Made by a program: the position numbers and the translations under genes
In this document: in pieces, positions 36,231 to 44,870 of the stretch
Numbering within the stretch: the first letter of the stretch is position 1
How the letters are laid out: every line of letters begins with the position of its first letter
Notes under the pieces: model-generated
Seen by the model: only the letters and a program-made list of their open reading frames with translations
Database searches by the model: none
What the model was told of the DNA's origin: nothing
Source of the DNA: Bradyrhizobium tropiciagri
GTDB taxonomy: Bacteria; Pseudomonadota; Alphaproteobacteria; Rhizobiales; Xanthobacteraceae
Direction: 5' to 3'
Length of the DNA stretch: 64,000 nucleotides
NCBI RefSeq assembly: GCF_018130545.1
Contig: NZ_JAFCKF010000015.1
Span: 39,104 to 103,103 of the forward strand

Positions 36231-36779
36231 ATGAGCGTCGATATTGGCGGACGGCTGCGATTCATCCGCGCGCGGCACAAGCTGTCGCAGCGCGAGCTCG
36301 CCAAGCGCTCCGGCGTGACCAATTCGACGATTTCGCTGATCGAATCCAACCAGATGAACCCGTCGGTCGGCGCGCTGAAGCGGATCCTCGACGGCATCCC
36401 GATGGGGCTCGCCGAATTCTTCGCGATCGAGCCGGAGCGGCCGCGCAAAGCGTTCTACCGCGCCGACGAGCTGACCGAGATCGGCAAGAAGCCAATCTCC
36501 TACCTGCAGATCGGCGACAGCCTGTTCGGACGGGCGTTGCAGATCCTGAAAGAGCGCTACGAGCCCGGCAGCGACACCGGGCGGGTGCCGCTGGTGCATG
36601 AGGGCGAGGAAGGCGGCATCGTGGTCTCGGGCCGGCTCGAGGTCACCGTCGACGACGAGCGGCGGGTGCTCAACGCCGGCGACGCCTATTATTTCGAAAG
36701 CCGCCGCCCGCACCGCTTCCGCTGCATCGGCGCCAAGCCGTGCGAGGTGATCTCGGCCTGCACGCCGCCGACATTTTGA
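36231..36779 (+). CDS. XRE-cupin transcriptional regulator (PuuR-like)
   Basis: A 182-residue regulator. The HTH is at residues 5-60 (RLRFIRARHKLSQRELAKRSG, then STISLIESNQMNPSVGALKRIL). The C-terminal cupin contains VSGRLEVTVDDERRVLNAGDAYYFESRRPHRF. The ATG follows AAAGGAATTGCC. PuuR-type proteins repress putrescine and amine catabolic genes. It is divergent from the aminotransferase. It is the second such regulator in this window and lacks the Lys-rich tail of the first. Confidence 0.9.
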   Translation: MSVDIGGRLRFIRARHKLSQRELAKRSGVTNSTISLIESNQMNPSVGALKRILDGIPMGLAEFFAIEPERPRKAFYRADELTEIGKKPISYLQIGDSLFGRALQILKERYEPGSDTGRVPLVHEGEEGGIVVSGRLEVTVDDERRVLNAGDAYYFESRRPHRFRCIGAKPCEVISACTPPTF

Positions 36780-36846
36780 ACCCGGCGCGCCGGGCCGGCG
36801 ACCCAAGGCGCAAGGGCCGCATGGCGCGGCCTTGCGGGTGACGTCG

Positions 36847-38373
36847 ATGACTTGCTCTTCACGGCTTGCGGCCGCCGTCGCGGCCATCGCGATCCTTGCC
36901 TCCGGGCCTTCGGTTGCGATGGACGATTATCTGCGCGCCTCGAGCAGCGCGCCCACCGCGATCAGCCTGTGCGGCGACAGCGGAGACAGCACGATCAAGA
37001 CCGCCGACTGCAAGAAGGCCGGCTATGACAAGCTCGTGGCGCAGGTCGACAAGGCGTTCGACACGGCGCTCGGCAAGATGCCGGCGAACGTCAAGCCGCT
37101 GCTGAAGCGCGACCAGGCCTGGTTCAACGAGATGATCATCGATGCCGCCGAGGTGCTGGCCGATACCAACGAGAACGAACTGAAGGAGAGTTTCGCCGAG
37201 GCCTTGCGGCGCCGCGCGGCGGCACTCAGCGGACTGGCATCCGGCCGGCCCGGCCTATCGGGCACCTGGGTCAATGCTTTCGGTAGCATCACATTGACGC
37301 CGGCCGACAGCGGCGGCTTTCGCCTCGCCGCCGATCTGCGCGGCGATTATGGCGGCGACCGCAGGCGAAGCTGCAAGCTGACCGCCGAGCTGAAGCCTTC
37401 GGGCACTGCCTGGCTCTCTGGTCCCGTGGTGATCGAAGCGGACACGCCGCCCGACAAGCCGAAAACGGACGCCGCGGCCACTCCCGCCAAGCCGCCGTCA
37501 TTAAAACTGCGCCGCCAGGGCGAGACCTTGCGGATCGTGGGGAGCATCAATGACGAGGACTGGGACGGGCTCAACGACTGCTCGTCGATGTGGCAAACCA
37601 CCGGCAGCTATTTCGCCGCCGGCAAAGATGCGACATCCGACAAGGCCGACACCGCCTTCGTCGCGCCGACCTTCGACTGCACCAGACCCGAGAGCGCGAC
37701 CGACGAGGAAATCTGCGCCGATCCTGATCTCGCCGACAACGACCAGCGGCTGAATCGCGCCTGGAAGGCGCTGCAGCCGCGGCTCGACGACGCAACGCGG
37801 CACGCGCTGATCGACGACCAGCGCAATTGGGTGAAGAGCCAGACCGAGCAATATCCGGAATTCCTGCACCCGGCCTGGAACAAGCAGAGCTCGCAAGTGC
37901 ACTTCACCGTCGACGCGCGCGATCACGTCAACGGCTTGCAGCGTGAGCGGCTGGCGCTGCTCGAAGGTTTTGACGACAAGCGCAGCGGGCTCGCCGGCAT
38001 CTGGCTTGCCTACAACGCCATCATCAAGGTCACCGCCGACAAGGACGGCACCGTGAAGGCCACGGGATGGAAGTGGGACCAGGGCGACTGGAAGGCGGGC
38101 TGCGACTACGAGATGACGGGCAAGGCTGTCGGCGGCGGCTTCCGCTCCGACGAGCAGCGCAAGAATCCCGACACGCTGGAGCGCGACCACGCCATGCTGA
38201 TCGTCAACCGGCTGGACGACGCCTTTGCCAGGAAGCGCACCGGCAAGGACGGCACCGAGGACAGCACCGACGAGGCAAAATGCAGGCGCCGGCTCGACAA
38301 CTCCTCGACCGCACGGCTGTTTCCCGCCCGCCCCTCGCCGGACATCGACAGTTTCAAGGGCTCGATCCGCTGA
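36847..38373 (+). CDS. Exported protein with two LprI-like (DUF1311) domains
   Basis: A 508-residue protein with a signal peptide (RLAAAVAAIAILASGPSVA). An N-terminal LprI-like helical domain contains CKKAGYDKLVAQVDKAF and RDQAWFNE. A second clearer one, near residue 275-350, has FDCTRPESATDEEIC, DNDQRLNRAWKAL and DDQRNWVKSQTEQYP. LprI domains in some bacteria inhibit lysozyme. Paired Cys suggest disulfides. The ATG at 36847 is preferred over a TTG at 36832. It precedes the caspase-like gene by 83 bases on the same strand. Confidence 0.75.
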   Translation: MTCSSRLAAAVAAIAILASGPSVAMDDYLRASSSAPTAISLCGDSGDSTIKTADCKKAGYDKLVAQVDKAFDTALGKMPANVKPLLKRDQAWFNEMIIDAAEVLADTNENELKESFAEALRRRAAALSGLASGRPGLSGTWVNAFGSITLTPADSGGFRLAADLRGDYGGDRRRSCKLTAELKPSGTAWLSGPVVIEADTPPDKPKTDAAATPAKPPSLKLRRQGETLRIVGSINDEDWDGLNDCSSMWQTTGSYFAAGKDATSDKADTAFVAPTFDCTRPESATDEEICADPDLADNDQRLNRAWKALQPRLDDATRHALIDDQRNWVKSQTEQYPEFLHPAWNKQSSQVHFTVDARDHVNGLQRERLALLEGFDDKRSGLAGIWLAYNAIIKVTADKDGTVKATGWKWDQGDWKAGCDYEMTGKAVGGGFRSDEQRKNPDTLERDHAMLIVNRLDDAFARKRTGKDGTEDSTDEAKCRRRLDNSSTARLFPARPSPDIDSFKGSIR

Positions 38374-38456
38374 TGCGGCGGCGCGTTCGAACCTGAGACG
38401 GTCCGGGAAGACCAATCCTTGAGCGCCTGACGTCCCGCCCCGCGGAGTGCATCCCC

Positions 38457-39299
38457 ATGTTCGGCCGAAACGGCATCCTGTCGCGTCTGACCGTCGCGGC
38501 ATTCGTGCTGTGCATCGGCGCCACCGCGCACGCGGAAAAGCGCGTCGCGCTGGTGGTCGGCAATTCCGCCTATCAGAGCGCGCCGCAACTTCCGAACCCG
38601 GCCGGCGACGCCCGGCTGATGTCGGAGACGCTCTCGTCGCTCGGCTTCGTCGTGGTCGGCGGCGGTGCGCGGGTCGACCTGACCAAGAGCGGTTTTGACG
38701 AGGCCTTGCAGGAATTCGGCCACGAACTCGAAGGCGCCGACGTGGCGCTGTTCTACTACGCCGGCCACGGGGTCGAGACCCATGGCCTCAACTACCTCGT
38801 TCCGGTCGACGCCCATCCTACCGACGAGGGCGACGTGTTCATGCAGGGCATCGGAATGGCCGCCGTGCTCGACCAGATGGAAAGATCAGGCACCAGGATC
38901 AACCTCGTGCTGCTCGATGCCTGCCGCAACAATCCGTTTCGCGGTCGCGGCGTGCGCTCGCGAACCGGCGGCCTGGCGCAGATGCAGGCGCGACCGGGCA
39001 CGCTGATCTCGTTCGCGACCCAGCCGCGCAGCGTCGCGCTCGATGGCGAAGGCGGTCACAGCCCCTACACGCGCGCGCTGGCCGCCACCATGCAGCACCA
39101 GGGCTATGGCCTGTTCAGGACCTTCAACGAAGTCGGGCTTGCGGTGGAGCAGGCAACTCACGGCCAGCAATTGCCATGGGTGGCCGCCTCGCCGATCGCA
39201 ACCAGGTTCTATTTTGCGGGTGCGCCGCCGGCCAGGGAAGCCGGGCCTGCGCGCGATGCGGGATCGACGTCCAGGCCGCCGCGCGGCGTCCCACACTGA
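38457..39299 (+). CDS. Exported caspase-like (peptidase C14) protein
   Basis: A 280-residue protein with a signal peptide (VAAFVLCIGATAHA). The mature part is a caspase p20-like domain with RVALVVGNSAYQ, the catalytic His104 in YYAGHG and the catalytic Cys156 in LLDACRNNPF. Both residues are intact, so it may be an active metacaspase/orthocaspase in the periplasm. The C-terminal end is a short Pro/Arg-rich tail. It belongs to the common caspase family expanded in Bradyrhizobium; its target is unknown. Confidence 0.9.
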   Translation: MFGRNGILSRLTVAAFVLCIGATAHAEKRVALVVGNSAYQSAPQLPNPAGDARLMSETLSSLGFVVVGGGARVDLTKSGFDEALQEFGHELEGADVALFYYAGHGVETHGLNYLVPVDAHPTDEGDVFMQGIGMAAVLDQMERSGTRINLVLLDACRNNPFRGRGVRSRTGGLAQMQARPGTLISFATQPRSVALDGEGGHSPYTRALAATMQHQGYGLFRTFNEVGLAVEQATHGQQLPWVAASPIATRFYFAGAPPAREAGPARDAGSTSRPPRGVPH

Positions 39300-39370
39300 C
39301 GCAGGCGACGCCCGCCTCGCTTGCGGTGGAAACCGAACTGCGGTGTCATACGTAACAGCAGGTATCCGAG

Positions 39371-39787
39371 ATGGAGCCCCGCATGCGCGCGATCGCCCTC
39401 ATTGCCGCCATTCTGTTCGCCCTCGTTTCGCCCGCCGCGGCCGACGACGTCAGCACCGCCCAGGACGTGATCCGCGCCCAGGAGCAGGCGTTCGCCCGCG
39501 ACGACGCCGCCGGCGCCTATTCCTACGCCGCGCCAGCGATCCGGCAGATCTTTCCGCAGGCCGACATCTTCATGTCGATGGTGCAGAACCAATACGCGCC
39601 GGTCTATCGACACCGCAGCTTCGAGTTCGGCGAGGCGCAGAGCGCGGGCGACCGGATCGCGCAGCGCGTCCACATCGTCGATGCCAATGGCGAGGCGTGG
39701 GAGGCGCTTTACACGCTGGAGCGGCAGGCGGACGGCAGCCTGAAGATCACCGGCTGCTCGCTGCTCAAGGCCGGCCAATCGGTGTAA
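39371..39787 (+). CDS. DUF4864 exported protein
   Basis: A 138-residue protein with a signal peptide (MRAIALIAAILFALVSPAAA). A DUF4864 domain follows (VIRAQEQAFARDDAAGAYSYAAP, then GEAWEALYTLERQADGSLKITGC), an NTF2-like fold of unknown function, probably periplasmic. Start is at ATG 39371, with ATG 39383 possible. Same orientation as the caspase gene, 71 bases away. Confidence 0.85.
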   Translation: MEPRMRAIALIAAILFALVSPAAADDVSTAQDVIRAQEQAFARDDAAGAYSYAAPAIRQIFPQADIFMSMVQNQYAPVYRHRSFEFGEAQSAGDRIAQRVHIVDANGEAWEALYTLERQADGSLKITGCSLLKAGQSV

Positions 39788-39803
39788 TCGCCGGATAGGA
39801 TAT

Positions 39804-40946
39804 TTACGCGAGGCGCTTTCTCGGCCCCAGCCTGTCTTCAAGCCAGTCGAAGATGACCTCATTGGCCAATGTCGGGTTGTCGATGTGCCCCTGCATGGCG
39901 GCGGTTTCGCCGCGCCGGAACAGGATCAAGCTGGCGTCGCGATGAATGCTGCTCAACTGGTCGCCGAACTTGGCCAAGGCACCCGGCAGCAGCCAGCCGG
40001 CTTCACCGGCAGTGACGAGCAATGGACATTCGATGCCGCGTGAAATCGCGTTGGCTTCTTCAATCCAGCAAATTTTCCTGTCGTCGCCGGCTTGCCGATG
40101 GAAGAAACTTCTCTCGTGCAAGTCCCACATTCCGGCGTCGCAAACTGCCGCGGCAAAGCGAGCATCGCTAGCCGCCGCACGGGCGACAAGGGAGGAATTG
40201 CAGGCATCCGCCACGATGGCGATCCGCGTGCGATCGACGCCTGGCATCTCCGAAAGAAAGTCCAGCACACGGCTCATGGCGGCTTCAAACTTGTGGCCCT
40301 CGAGCCGTTCCGGCGGCAGGGCCGTCTGGGTACCGAGGAGATCCACCGCGAGCAGCGCGAAGCCGCGCTCGTTGGCGTGACCCGCGTATTTGGTGATCAA
40401 TTCTTCCTTGTAGGAGCCCGGCTCGCCGATGCAGACGATGACGGGTCCATCGTCGCGAACAGCCGACGGCAGATAGCAGGCCTGAAGCGACAGGTCGTCG
40501 GTCCAGTGAATCGAGAGCAGCTGGCCGGCGGGAACGCGGTTCTCCAGGAACTTGATCGCGCATCGCCGCATGCCGTCGACGGCACGCTTCAACAAATCAT
40601 TGGAGTAGCCGGGAGGCCTCGCGGCAGCGTGAAAGTACGTCGTGGCCCGAAGCCAGTTGCGACGGGCAGTGATCATATTGCCGCTCAGCGACGACAGTTC
40701 GGCCCTCGCCTCGTTCAGCTCCGCGGTCTTGATCCACTCTGCCGACCACGAGCTCTCCGAAGCGAGGTCGATCTTGCTCAAGGTCAACCAGCATTCGGAA
40801 ACCGTCGAGCCGCCCTCCTGTGCGGCGGCCAACAGCTTGATGAACTCCGCCGATAGATCCTCGCGATCCGGCCAGGCGGGCCAGCCCTTGTCATCGAACT
40901 CGACGCCGCTTGACGAGACGCCTTGCGCTTCATGATGGTCATGCAT
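39804..40946 (-). CDS. FrsA-like alpha/beta hydrolase lacking the nucleophile serine
   Basis: A 380-residue protein. The first 140 residues are helical; the rest is an alpha/beta-hydrolase core similar to FrsA/DUF1100 esterases (PVIVCIGEPGSYKEEL, ALLAVDLLGTQTALPPE, then RAAASDARFAAAV). The expected nucleophile elbow after RIAIV is ADACN at residues 246-250: Ala248 stands where the catalytic Ser of GxSxG should be. A late His (MQGHID) remains. It is probably catalytically altered or dead. No signal peptide. A palindrome lies upstream at 41109-41126. Confidence 0.8.
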   Translation of the reverse strand: MHDHHEAQGVSSSGVEFDDKGWPAWPDREDLSAEFIKLLAAAQEGGSTVSECWLTLSKIDLASESSWSAEWIKTAELNEARAELSSLSGNMITARRNWLRATTYFHAAARPPGYSNDLLKRAVDGMRRCAIKFLENRVPAGQLLSIHWTDDLSLQACYLPSAVRDDGPVIVCIGEPGSYKEELITKYAGHANERGFALLAVDLLGTQTALPPERLEGHKFEAAMSRVLDFLSEMPGVDRTRIAIVADACNSSLVARAAASDARFAAAVCDAGMWDLHERSFFHRQAGDDRKICWIEEANAISRGIECPLLVTAGEAGWLLPGALAKFGDQLSSIHRDASLILFRRGETAAMQGHIDNPTLANEVIFDWLEDRLGPRKRLA

Positions 40947-41405
40947 GGTTCGTCAACTCGTTCGCAGCCGGCTCCGTTGCCGGTACGCGTGATCGATACG
41001 AGTCCGCCAATTCGCGTCGACGATCCGCCGCTTCGGCTGCCGCGCGACGTTGGCGGCGAAATCGCAAACGCCAGTCACCCAGCTCTCCCAAGAAATTATT
41101 CCAATACGACTTCATATAATTGAAGTAATTCAGCGGCAGCAATCGACGATATGGCGGCGCAGGAATGCGTTGCGCTTATGCCTGCGGTATCAAATGTTGC
41201 TGCAGCAATCGTTTGCCGAGCGGATGCTCGGTAAACGTCCGATGCGTCGTCCGGCTCGCCTGCCGCGTGTGGCAAATCTGCTGTCGGCGTAGACGCGCTC
41301 ACGGGATCGCGAGAATCGGCGCGCCGCTGGTCACTCGACTGTGACTCGCCATGCAAGCCGCTTGGCCACGCGACGGCATTGCGCCGTTCGATCGGCACCC
41401 GACAG
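40947..41405. other. Intergenic region, about 460 bases, with one operator-like palindrome
   Basis: No credible coding frame. It contains ACTTCATATAATTGAAGT (41109-41126). The rest is unremarkable spacer between the FrsA-like gene, which it should drive leftward, and the end of the MarR gene. Confidence 0.5.
41109..41126. promoter_or_regulatory. Operator-like palindrome upstream of FrsA-like gene
   Basis: ACTTCA-TATAAT-TGAAGT is a perfect 6-bp inverted repeat around TATAAT, 163 bases upstream of the hydrolase start. The centre resembles a -10 hexamer, so a bound dimer would block a promoter. The MarR protein encoded at 41406 is a candidate binder. Confidence 0.45.
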
Positions 41406-42008
41406 CTAGAAAGCGACGATGACGCTGTCCTTGACAAGGTAGTGTTGCACCGCCAGCGCGCGATCGCTCGACTTGATGAATCGCTCGACGAGATCGAGAA
41501 AGATCGAGAACTCCTCGTCGTTCATGCAATCCAGCCACACGTCGTTGACGTTCGACTGCATCGGTGCGAGCGAATCAAGAAGGGCGCAGCCGGCCGGCGT
41601 GATGCTCAGCTTGGTACGGCGGCGATCATCCAGATCACCGGCCTTCTCGACCAGGCCAAGCTCGGTGAGGTGATGGATCGCCTTGGTGACGCCCGCGCTG
41701 GTCAGGCGAAGATGCGCAGCGATGGTGACCGGAAAAACGTCGCCCCTGGTATCGAGATAACGGATCGTGGTCAGGATCGTGTACTGAATGCCGGCGATGC
41801 CGGCACGCGCTGCGTAGCCCTGGGTCAGGTGATGGTGGCGCGACGACAGGGAATGCAGGCTTCCCGTGAGGCGCTGCAACTGCAGTTCGGTTGTCTTCGC
41901 GGGTCGATCGCTTCGAAGAGCCGAACGAGATGCCGCCGCGGAATTGGCCGTCGAAGGTCTGCAGTGGTGGTTTGATCTCGCAATTGCCTTCGGCATACCG
42001 TGCCACAC
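41406..42008 (-). CDS. MarR-family transcriptional regulator
   Basis: A 200-residue protein (a start at 41996 giving 196 residues is equally possible). The first 40 residues are basic and disordered. The winged helix spans about 70-140 (GIAGIQYTILTTIRYLDTRG, LRLTSAGVTKAIHHLTELGLV, then the wing DLDDRRRTKLSITPAG). The upstream DNA is AT-rich (TATAGTCATACAATATT) and likely holds its promoter and operator. Nearby candidate targets are the FrsA-like hydrolase and the porin. Confidence 0.88.
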   Translation of the reverse strand: MWHGMPKAIARSNHHCRPSTANSAAASRSALRSDRPAKTTELQLQRLTGSLHSLSSRHHHLTQGYAARAGIAGIQYTILTTIRYLDTRGDVFPVTIAAHLRLTSAGVTKAIHHLTELGLVEKAGDLDDRRRTKLSITPAGCALLDSLAPMQSNVNDVWLDCMNDEEFSIFLDLVERFIKSSDRALAVQHYLVKDSVIVAF

Positions 42009-42190
42009 TCCCGATCAATCGCAATTAGATGATATAGTCATACAATATTTTGCCCGTATCGCACATCACGATGCAGGCAGTCTTCGATACCGGACTTCAC
42101 GAGTACGTGCGCCGCGGCGGCGCAACAGCCTTGCGCCGCGGGATCGGTGCGCTTTCCTGAAACGCGCAATCGGATCGTTCAAATGAAAAA

Positions 42191-42218
42191 CCTCCGGCAG
42201 GGCATTGCCGGAGGTTTT
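42191..42218. terminator. Bidirectional stem-loop terminator
   Basis: CCTCCGGCA-GGGCAT-TGCCGGAGG, a 9-bp stem with 6-base loop, flanked by AAAAA on the left and TTTT on the right, so it can end transcription either way. It sits in the 410-base gap between the MarR promoter and the porin end. Apart from this, that gap holds only the porin terminator and an ACTAATGTTAGT palindrome at 42297. Confidence 0.75.
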
Positions 42219-42357
42219 GGAGGCTAGTTCATGAAGAAGTCTTTATCTCCTCGTCATGGTCGGCAGAGCAACCGACGCCTAGTTTGTACATGATAGACTA
42301 ATGTTAGTAAATCATACAACAGACTCTTCTTTCAAAATCAAAACCTCTTCCAAAAAT

Positions 42358-42388
42358 CAAAGCCTCGACAGTTTCCCGTCGAGGCTTT
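42358..42388 (-). terminator. Porin gene terminator
   Basis: AAGCCTCGAC-AGTTTCCC-GTCGAGGCTT with A-rich sequence on the left, which reads as a U-run on the minus strand. It starts 32 bases after the porin stop codon and is its likely transcription end. Confidence 0.75.
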
Positions 42389-42419
42389 GCTTGGCGATCA
42401 AGTCCGGATCAACCGGGCC

Positions 42420-43979
42420 TTACCAGTTGCGCTGCGCGCGGAGCAGCAGCATGTAGGTATCCTGGTTGCTGAGCGAGTAGACAGCAGCCGGCTTGCCGAT
42501 CGAGGCGCTACCCGGGTAGGTGATCGTGCCCGCGTAGTTCTGATCCAGGTGGGTGTAGGTGAAGTCGGCCGAGAAGGTCAGGTTCTTCACCGGGGTCCAC
42601 TGGGTCTGCGTGCCGATCTGGGCAATGCTGTAATCGGGGTTGCACGAAGTCAGGTTCGAGGTGGCGCCGATCAGGATACCGAACGATCCGCCCACACCCG
42701 TTCCGCCCGGACCGCAGATGTAGCCCTTCGCGGTGCTGTTGTAGTTAACCTGGGCCCAGGCACCGTAGATGCTGGTGTTCCAGTTCGGGTTCCAGTTGTG
42801 CACGTACGCACCACGCACGCCGTAGGTCGTGATCAGCTGCTGCGAGCCGCCGGTGACAAACACGCTGTCCGGCGCGATGCCGAAGCCGATGCTCTGATAG
42901 GCACCGGGAACGCTGGTGTTGCCGAAGTAGGTGAACGCGCCGGCACCCGAGAGATCCTGGATGTTGTAGCGCGTCGCGCCGTTGGTATAGACGCCCTGGA
43001 CGTTGATGGTGTCGCCGGGTCCGGTCGGGATGTTCTTGATCGACAAGGCCAACTGACCCGCCCAGCCCCACTTGTCGTCCGGATGACCGGTCAACTCGGT
43101 GCCGCCGTAGTAGGCCGCGTGGTTGTCATGCGCCGCGAACGACGCCTGGAACAGACCCCAGGCCTGGTCGACGCGGAGTGTCGCGATCAGATCCGGAGCA
43201 ATCGTGCCGGCATAGTCGCTCGCGCCGTAGACACCGAGAGCGCCGGTACCGAGCGCGCCGAGATTCTGCACGCCGGCCTGGGTGTAGGCCGACTGATCCT
43301 GAGCCGACAATGCCAGCGACACGCCATTGCCGAACTGCGCGGTGTAGGTGAACTGGTTCACACCAGTGATCGTGCCGCCGCCGCCGACGAGACCGTCGAA
43401 GTTGTTGCCCGGATAGTTGGCCCACGGCGTCGAGAACTGCGAGACCGCCTTACCGATGGTGAAGCCGGCGAACTGGATGAAGGCGTAGTAGACACCAACC
43501 GTACCGTTGGCGACCGTACCGGAGCTGGCGTTGTTGGGGGCAGCCGACGTTCCGATCGGCGAGTAAACCGTCGAACCGGCAGCGGCGCCAGCGCCGTAGC
43601 TGTCCGAGGTCCAGCTGAAGGTCGCGTCGAAGAAGGTACGGACCACGCCGTACTCGGTCGCGGTGCGGGTGTCGACGTTCAGGTCTTCACGCGAGCGCCA
43701 GGTGTAGCCGTTGGTGAAGCGGTTCTGTGCACCGCCCGCACCACCGTAGTTGCCGGTGTGGTCCGAATTGGTGTTGGCCAGGACGTCGACGCGCAGGTAG
43801 CCGCCCAGCTTGATGCAGGTGTCGGTGCCGGGGATGAAGTAGAAGCCCGGACCATAGAGCGAGCAGACCTTCACGTACTCAACTGCCTTGGCCTTGACCG
43901 GAAGGTCGGCCGCCATGGCGCCGCTGCTTGCGACGAGAGTTGCCACCGAGCCCAACAAAAGGCCCTTAACGATCTTCAT
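42420..43979 (-). CDS. Outer-membrane porin (Porin_2 / Omp2 family)
   Basis: A 519-residue porin. The signal peptide is MKIVKGLLLGSVATLVASSGAMAADLP with cleavage after AMA. The family-typical start VKAKAVEYVKVCSLYGPGFYFIPG is followed by CIKLGGYLRVDV. The body is Gly/Asn/Thr/Tyr-rich beta-barrel sequence and the C-terminus ends in aromatic Trp (RAQRNW), as needed for BAM recognition. The ATG follows GGAGG. It would be an abundant general diffusion channel, flanked by two MarR genes. Confidence 0.94.
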   Translation of the reverse strand: MKIVKGLLLGSVATLVASSGAMAADLPVKAKAVEYVKVCSLYGPGFYFIPGTDTCIKLGGYLRVDVLANTNSDHTGNYGGAGGAQNRFTNGYTWRSREDLNVDTRTATEYGVVRTFFDATFSWTSDSYGAGAAAGSTVYSPIGTSAAPNNASSGTVANGTVGVYYAFIQFAGFTIGKAVSQFSTPWANYPGNNFDGLVGGGGTITGVNQFTYTAQFGNGVSLALSAQDQSAYTQAGVQNLGALGTGALGVYGASDYAGTIAPDLIATLRVDQAWGLFQASFAAHDNHAAYYGGTELTGHPDDKWGWAGQLALSIKNIPTGPGDTINVQGVYTNGATRYNIQDLSGAGAFTYFGNTSVPGAYQSIGFGIAPDSVFVTGGSQQLITTYGVRGAYVHNWNPNWNTSIYGAWAQVNYNSTAKGYICGPGGTGVGGSFGILIGATSNLTSCNPDYSIAQIGTQTQWTPVKNLTFSADFTYTHLDQNYAGTITYPGSASIGKPAAVYSLSNQDTYMLLLRAQRNW

Positions 43980-44292
43980 GCTATCCTCCAAGTGATGCCT
44001 TGCACTGCTGGCAAAGCGACAAAAGTTCCCGTTCCCGAAAACCGCTGCCGCGCAGCCATTTTCAAGATGCTCGTGGTCAACTCGGCCACTGCAGGCGTGA
44101 GATGGTGGATGCCCCCCATCTACGATGAGGAACAATGCAATTGGGCAGTCACATATTCAACTTATATTAGTTAGTCATTCTATGTTTGCGCCCCCATGTG
44201 TCATTAGGGCAACGCATCAACCAACATTTTTGTCTGGCCGCCTTCAAAAATCTCTCGATATCTGTGAAGATGAATTTTTGTTAAGGGTGGTC
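43980..44292. other. Porin/MarR divergent promoter region
   Basis: This 313-base gap contains the porin promoter (leftward) and the MarR promoter (rightward). The stretch 44150-44290 is notably AT-rich, with TATATTAGTTAGTCATTC near 44160. In-frame codons upstream of the MarR start (to 44125) run through this stretch and probably are not translated. Confidence 0.5.
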
Positions 44293-44784
44293 ATGACCGA
44301 GCGCAGATCGACCGACAAACTGCAGGACGCGGCCGAGCGACTGGCTTGGGAGATCGTCTCGACCAGCATGCGCCTCGAGGAATTGCGCAGCATCTGGGCC
44401 AAGATGATCGGAATCACCGGCCCGCAATGGATGATCATGACCGTGCTGGCGAATGCCGAGGACCGCAATGTCGGCCTGCCCGTCGGCGCGGTGTCGCGGG
44501 CGCTGCGCGTCGATCAGTCGTTCGTGGTGACGCAGTCGAAACTGCTCGAAAAGAAGAATCTGCTGCGTCGCAAGAGCTCGACCGAGGATGCCCGGGTCGT
44601 GAACCTGTCGCTGACCGAGCACGCCAAGAAGCAGATGGCGAACCTGTCCTCGCAGCGCAAGGAGATGAACGAGTTCGTCTATGCCGATCTCGATCTACGT
44701 GAATTGCTGCAACTGACGGGCAAGATGGATTCGATCAAGAATCGCCTGGAAAAAGCGATCGCGAAAATCTCGGTCGATCTCTAA
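44293..44784 (+). CDS. MarR-family transcriptional regulator
   Basis: A 163-residue protein from ATG 44293, which has AAGGGTGG before it; longer in-frame starts back to 44125 exist. MarR core: GITGPQWMIMTVLANAEDRN, the recognition helix VDQSFVVTQSKLLEKKNLL, and the wing RRKSSTEDARVVNLSLT. It is divergent from the porin gene and might control it. The ligand is unknown. Confidence 0.85.
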   Translation: MTERRSTDKLQDAAERLAWEIVSTSMRLEELRSIWAKMIGITGPQWMIMTVLANAEDRNVGLPVGAVSRALRVDQSFVVTQSKLLEKKNLLRRKSSTEDARVVNLSLTEHAKKQMANLSSQRKEMNEFVYADLDLRELLQLTGKMDSIKNRLEKAIAKISVDL

Positions 44785-44794
44785 CCGCTCTTCG

Positions 44795-44870
44795 CACTTT
44801 TCCGGATCACGTCCCTTGCTCGGGCATGATCTTCTCGGAAAACCGCTGTGCACTTTTCCGGATCATGCCA
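44795..44870. repeat. Short intergenic repeat with CACTTTTCCGGATCA units
   Basis: Two direct copies of CACTTTTCCGGATCA(T/C)G (about 44797 and 44850) flank a central CGGGCATGATCTTCTCGGAAAA, which is partly inverse to them (GCATGATC versus GGATCATGC). Elements of this look are widespread between genes in Bradyrhizobium. It separates the convergent MarR and MFS genes. Confidence 0.65.

Noticed and set aside
39331-39365. GGAAA...CGTAA upstream of the DUF4864 gene as a third EcfG promoter
   Set aside because: Both elements deviate (GGAAA not GGAAC, CGTA not CGTT), so it does not meet the consensus of the two clear sites.
40947-41405. Small frames in the gap upstream of the FrsA-like gene
   Set aside because: Ser/Arg-rich composition and no ribosome sites; not credible genes.
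42387-44174. 595-residue plus-strand frame opposite the porin
   Set aside because: Antisense of a well-supported porin with signal peptide, ribosome site and terminator.
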